Source: Liolophura sinensis (taxonomy: Eukaryota > Mollusca > Polyplacophora > Chitonida > Chitonidae). Taken from it: a DNA stretch of 64,000 nt. The position numbers were made by a program, and so were the translations under genes. Location of the stretch: NCBI RefSeq assembly GCF_032854445.1, contig NC_088305.1:14989717-15053716 (forward strand). The letters are read 5' to 3'. The notes beneath the pieces were generated by a model, which searched no databases, was not told the DNA's origin, and worked only from the letters and a program-made list of their open reading frames with translations. Positions 61,746 through 64,000 of this stretch are shown in pieces; position 1 is the first letter of the stretch; every line of letters begins with the position of its first letter.

Positions 61746-63792
61746 CTGAAACACAGGGTAAATCACAGGGTAATACCTTGATTATGTTGCCTCTAGCAAG
61801 CCCACTTTTCATTTATCTCAATTACCTCTGTATGGATTTGAATGAAATTTTCCACGTGTGTTCGTTGTGGGCTATGGTCCCCTCCCGTCCATTAAATTTT
61901 TGGATCTTACAATTTTTGAATTGGTTCTTCACCACTGACAGTTTTAGTTTATTATTTATTTGATTGATGTTCAAGGCCACACCCAATAATTCTAGTTTTT
62001 GGGTGGAGGAAACTCTGCGGAGTGCCCAGGGTTAACCATTTCCAATCTTCAGCTCCCTGTCAAGCCTTCCAACTTATTTATTTGATTGGTGTTTTACGCC
62101 GTACTCAAGAATATTTCACTTATATGATGACGGCCAACATTATGGTGGGAGGAGAAACCGAGCACAGCCCAGGGAAAACCCATGACTACGGCAGGTGCTG
62201 CCAAACCTTCCCACTTACGGTCGGAGAGGAAGCCAGCATGAGCTGAACTGGACACTGCATTGGTGAGAGGCTCCTGTGTCATTATGCTGCGCTAGCGCGC
62301 TAACCAACTGAGCACTGGAGGCCCCCCTTCCAACTTAAGCCACAGCCGAAGCAACGAGAGATGGTTACACGTCCTTAGTCAAGGGCCTGATAGTCGTCAA
62401 AAGCCAGGACTACCTGTCAGAGCTAGCAAAGGGCACTCCTTTTTATTTAAATCACCTCAATATTTGAACAAATGCGTCAAGTTTGTTTGGTGGAATGAAA
62501 ACATCGTGACTGTACTAGGACAAATCCAGGCTGAGCAAACCCCTTGGAGAGAAAACTCAGATTTAATTCCATAAGCAGGATTTGCACAATGTTAGCAGCA
62601 CATTAAATAACTAAAATATCACACATGAAAAACTTGCTTCTTACTGTGGTTCCCAGATATGTATCTCCTTTATTGTGCAGATGTATTTAGCTGTAATTGA
62701 TGGCAGAGATTTCAGTGATGTTCTACACAGATGTTATAACCAATTCCATGACTGACTCCTTCATTTTTTAATTCAATAATATGCTATAATTCATTAAATA
62801 ACCAGACGAAAGCCAGGTGAAGTCTACAGACTAAAACATGACCAGTGACTTGAGTGATAAAAAGCCGTCTTTCTCATACCTTATTTGTGACTGTGTGACA
62901 GGTGATGTTAACGCTTGCTCATTGACAACAGACTGTAGGAACTCCTCTGCTGTTTGTCCCTTACGAATAAGCACATCTAAGTCCTTGTAGTTGGCCTTTT
63001 CTTCACGAACATACTTTCTGTGATCATCTCCACGAATGTGCTACGAAGAACAAACAATATTTCTGTTAAGAGCATGTATAGTACAAAAGAACAGGCAGTC
63101 AGACTGGTCAGCAACACACTTCATCCAGTAAAATTTATTTATTTATTTACTTATTTGGTTGGTGTTTTATGCCATGCTCAAGAATATTTCACTTATATGA
63201 CGGCGGCCAGCATTATGCTGGGAGGAAACCGGGCAGATCCCGGGGAAAACCCACAAACATCCGCAGGTTGCTGGCAGACCTCATGTACGGCCAGCGAGGA
63301 AGCCAGCATGAGCTGGTTCTTGAACCGACAGCGACTGTAAACTTTAACTGCATGAATGTGGATAGTAATAAACTTAGTTAATCAAAAATTTAAATTTTCT
63401 GTCACTAAATTCTTCGCCAGCATCCTTCCAAATATTATTCTTGCACAATGACAAAGTTTAGTGTACCTCCGCTACTTTCCTTTTGTTTGTCAAATACATT
63501 TTTGCAAATTTTCAAGAAGGTTTTGCATGTTTTTTTTTTCTTTTTTTTTTTGGTTTTTGTTTTTTTTCTTTGTAATTCATATGTATGGTGTTAAAGCTTC
63601 AGAGAGGGGATTAATTAACGGTTCAAGGCCCATACCTTCTGCAGGTCTTCATACTTGATTTTACAGCACTCACAGTATCCCCTCTTCTTGTCTGTCCTTT
63701 TCCTCTTCTCTTTTATCCTCTTCATCTGTCCACCGGTGACCAGATGCCCAAACCCAACACTGTCTGACTTCCCTGACCCGGCCTTCTGACCA
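58751..63792 (-). CDS. DBF4: DBF4-like regulatory subunit of CDC7 kinase, 3' part (5' end beyond window)
   Basis: Three exons on the minus strand, 63792-63636, 63040-62880 and 61745-58751, join in phase to about 1100 residues; the start and the BRCT-like and M-motif exons lie past the right edge. The key evidence is the Dbf4-type zinc finger across the first junction: GYCECCKIKYEDLQK then HIRGDDH, giving C-x2-C ... H-x5-H as in motif C of DBF4/ASK proteins. DBF4 binds and activates the S-phase kinase CDC7, which phosphorylates the MCM2-7 helicase at origins; motif C contacts the kinase. After the finger comes a long Ser/Lys/Arg-rich, probably disordered tail with many SP and TP sites, ending in SPRKR-type repeats. 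From memory human DBF4 is about 670 residues, so this protein is clearly longer. DBF4 versus a DBF4B-type paralogue cannot be decided here. Confidence 0.88.
61597..61677 (-). repeat. 27-bp x 3 in-frame coding minisatellite in DBF4-like gene
   Basis: Three tandem 27-nt units encode KPCTPCRRG, KPCTPSRRE and RPRTPSRRG. Each has a TP dipeptide followed by Arg-Arg, a plausible proline-directed kinase site. The length is a multiple of three, so copy-number change would keep the frame. Confidence 0.8.
61945..62400 (-). mobile_element. older dispersed repeat interrupted by a SINE, in DBF4-like intron
   Basis: TTATTTGATTGATGTTCAAGG and AACTCTGCGGAGTGCCCAGG (61945-62076) continue after the SINE with AAGCCACAGCCGAAGCAACG and TCCTTAGTCAAGGGCCTGAT. 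A related GGAGTGCCTGGCATAAACCC segment is at 53910-53940. This looks like another, older SINE-like family; class uncertain. Confidence 0.45.
62077..62325 (-). mobile_element. SINE family A, near full length, 12-bp TSD
   Basis: Reverse copy with conserved tail (TTGATTGGTGTTTTACGCCG) and head (GCTAGCGCGCTAACCAACTG). Flanked by CCTTCCAACTTA at 62065-62076 and 62326-62337. It is antisense to the + strand but in the same sense as the DBF4-like gene, whose intron holds it. The B box region is partly deleted. Confidence 0.92.
62400..62879 (-). other. intron of the DBF4-like gene, nothing else seen
   Basis: AT-rich intron sequence up to the donor of the zinc-finger exon. Confidence 0.5.
62880..63040 (-). 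CDS. DBF4: DBF4-like exon with second half of the zinc finger
   Basis: The acceptor is CTTCGTAG and the donor ATAAG|GTATGAG. It opens directly with His (HIRGDDH), supplying both zinc-binding histidines with five residues between them. About 46 residues with alternating acidic and hydrophobic character follow (KDLDVLIRKGQTAEEFL). It leaves two bases of a Ser codon completed by the last exon. Confidence 0.88.
63133..63338 (-). mobile_element. SINE family A, 5'-truncated, in DBF4-like intron
   Basis: Tail TTGGTTGGTGTTTTATGCCA, body TGACGGCGGCCAGCATTATG, ending in the B box region (TTGAACCGACAGCGAC). No clear TSD. Confidence 0.85.
63636..63792 (-). CDS. DBF4: DBF4-like exon with first half of the zinc finger
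   Basis: The acceptor is GTTGCTTCAG and the donor CAGAAG|GTATGG. It encodes one base plus 52 codons: a Gly/Ser linker, a basic stretch (KRIKEKRKRTDKKR), then GYCECC with the two metal-binding Cys of the Dbf4-type finger. The entry phase shows that a further exon lies upstream, outside the window. Confidence 0.88.
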
Positions 63793-64000
63793 CTGAAGCA
63801 ACAAAACCATACAGCTGTAGATGTTGGATATAAGAACTGTTTGTTTCATCACATCTTTATATTTGACAAATGGGAGAGTCTGAAAAACATCTCGTCTGAA
63901 GCATATCTGTTTCAGTATGTTTCGTGTAAAAGAAAAGCTAAAATATGAAGTAAGGTTTATCATACAAACAACTGAAACTATGTGTAAAAATACTTTCATT

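Noticed and set aside
1190..63338. tRNA-like A and B boxes at many sites
   Set aside because: They are heads of SINEs: no closed cloverleaf with an acceptor stem and anticodon loop, and always joined to the SINE body.
63800..63999. LPFVKYKDV on the minus strand, resembling the start of DBF4 motif M
   Set aside because: It is in a different frame from the adjacent exon, lacks flanking splice sites and further motif residues, and sits in what appears to be an intron. Probably chance.

Overview
The window looks like nuclear DNA from a marine lophotrochozoan animal, most likely a mollusc such as a bivalve (a brachiopod cannot be excluded). Reasons: it is AT-rich, its genes have short exons with GT-AG introns, it carries many copies of a tRNA-derived SINE whose 3' end reads GGCGTAAAACACCAATCAAA followed by (AATA)n, and it is unusually rich in minisatellites built on the word TACATGTA. 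The species call is inference; no database was searched.

Two protein-coding genes can be supported, and they converge tail to tail. A complete TMEM198-like gene lies on the + strand (coding exons 41013-41223, 41938-42513, 43605-43735 and 47831-47938; 341 residues, seven predicted membrane segments). The 3' part of a DBF4-like gene (regulatory subunit of CDC7 kinase) lies on the - strand at 58751-63792: two exons form the Dbf4-type zinc finger, and a 3-kb last exon encodes a long, basic, disordered tail. Its 5' exons lie beyond the right edge. The stop codons are about 10.8 kb apart.

The first 40.9 kb have no convincing coding exon. They hold dispersed repeats, tandem arrays, and a few short tracts ending in 5' splice-site consensus that may be untranslated first exons. 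Three dispersed families were resolved: SINE family A (more than a dozen full or truncated copies, many with 10-15 bp target-site duplications), SINE family B (two copies), and a 210-227 bp MITE with imperfect inverted ends and TA target duplications (Tc1/mariner type; six copies and one fragment). There are also two hairpin-type MITEs (49269-49399 and 49936-50160), a decayed hAT-like transposase in TMEM198 intron 3, and a short Tc1/mariner-like transposase tail next to it.

Tandem arrays include a 36-bp repeat of about 1.9 kb (36795-38725), a ~50-bp array in which most units carry a 3' splice-site-like tract (13740-14455), a 12-unit ~88-bp array (7325-8360), and an inverted duplication of ~318-bp arms (8480-8797 / 9826-10143) whose left arm sits inside a MITE. 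Most long open frames fall in these arrays and are products of repeat periodicity, not genes. No operon, CRISPR or other prokaryote-type system is present, and I found no clearly new functional system. The most unusual items are the MITE/tandem-array associations, the nested inverted duplication, the splice-acceptor-bearing minisatellite and the long tail of the DBF4-like protein.
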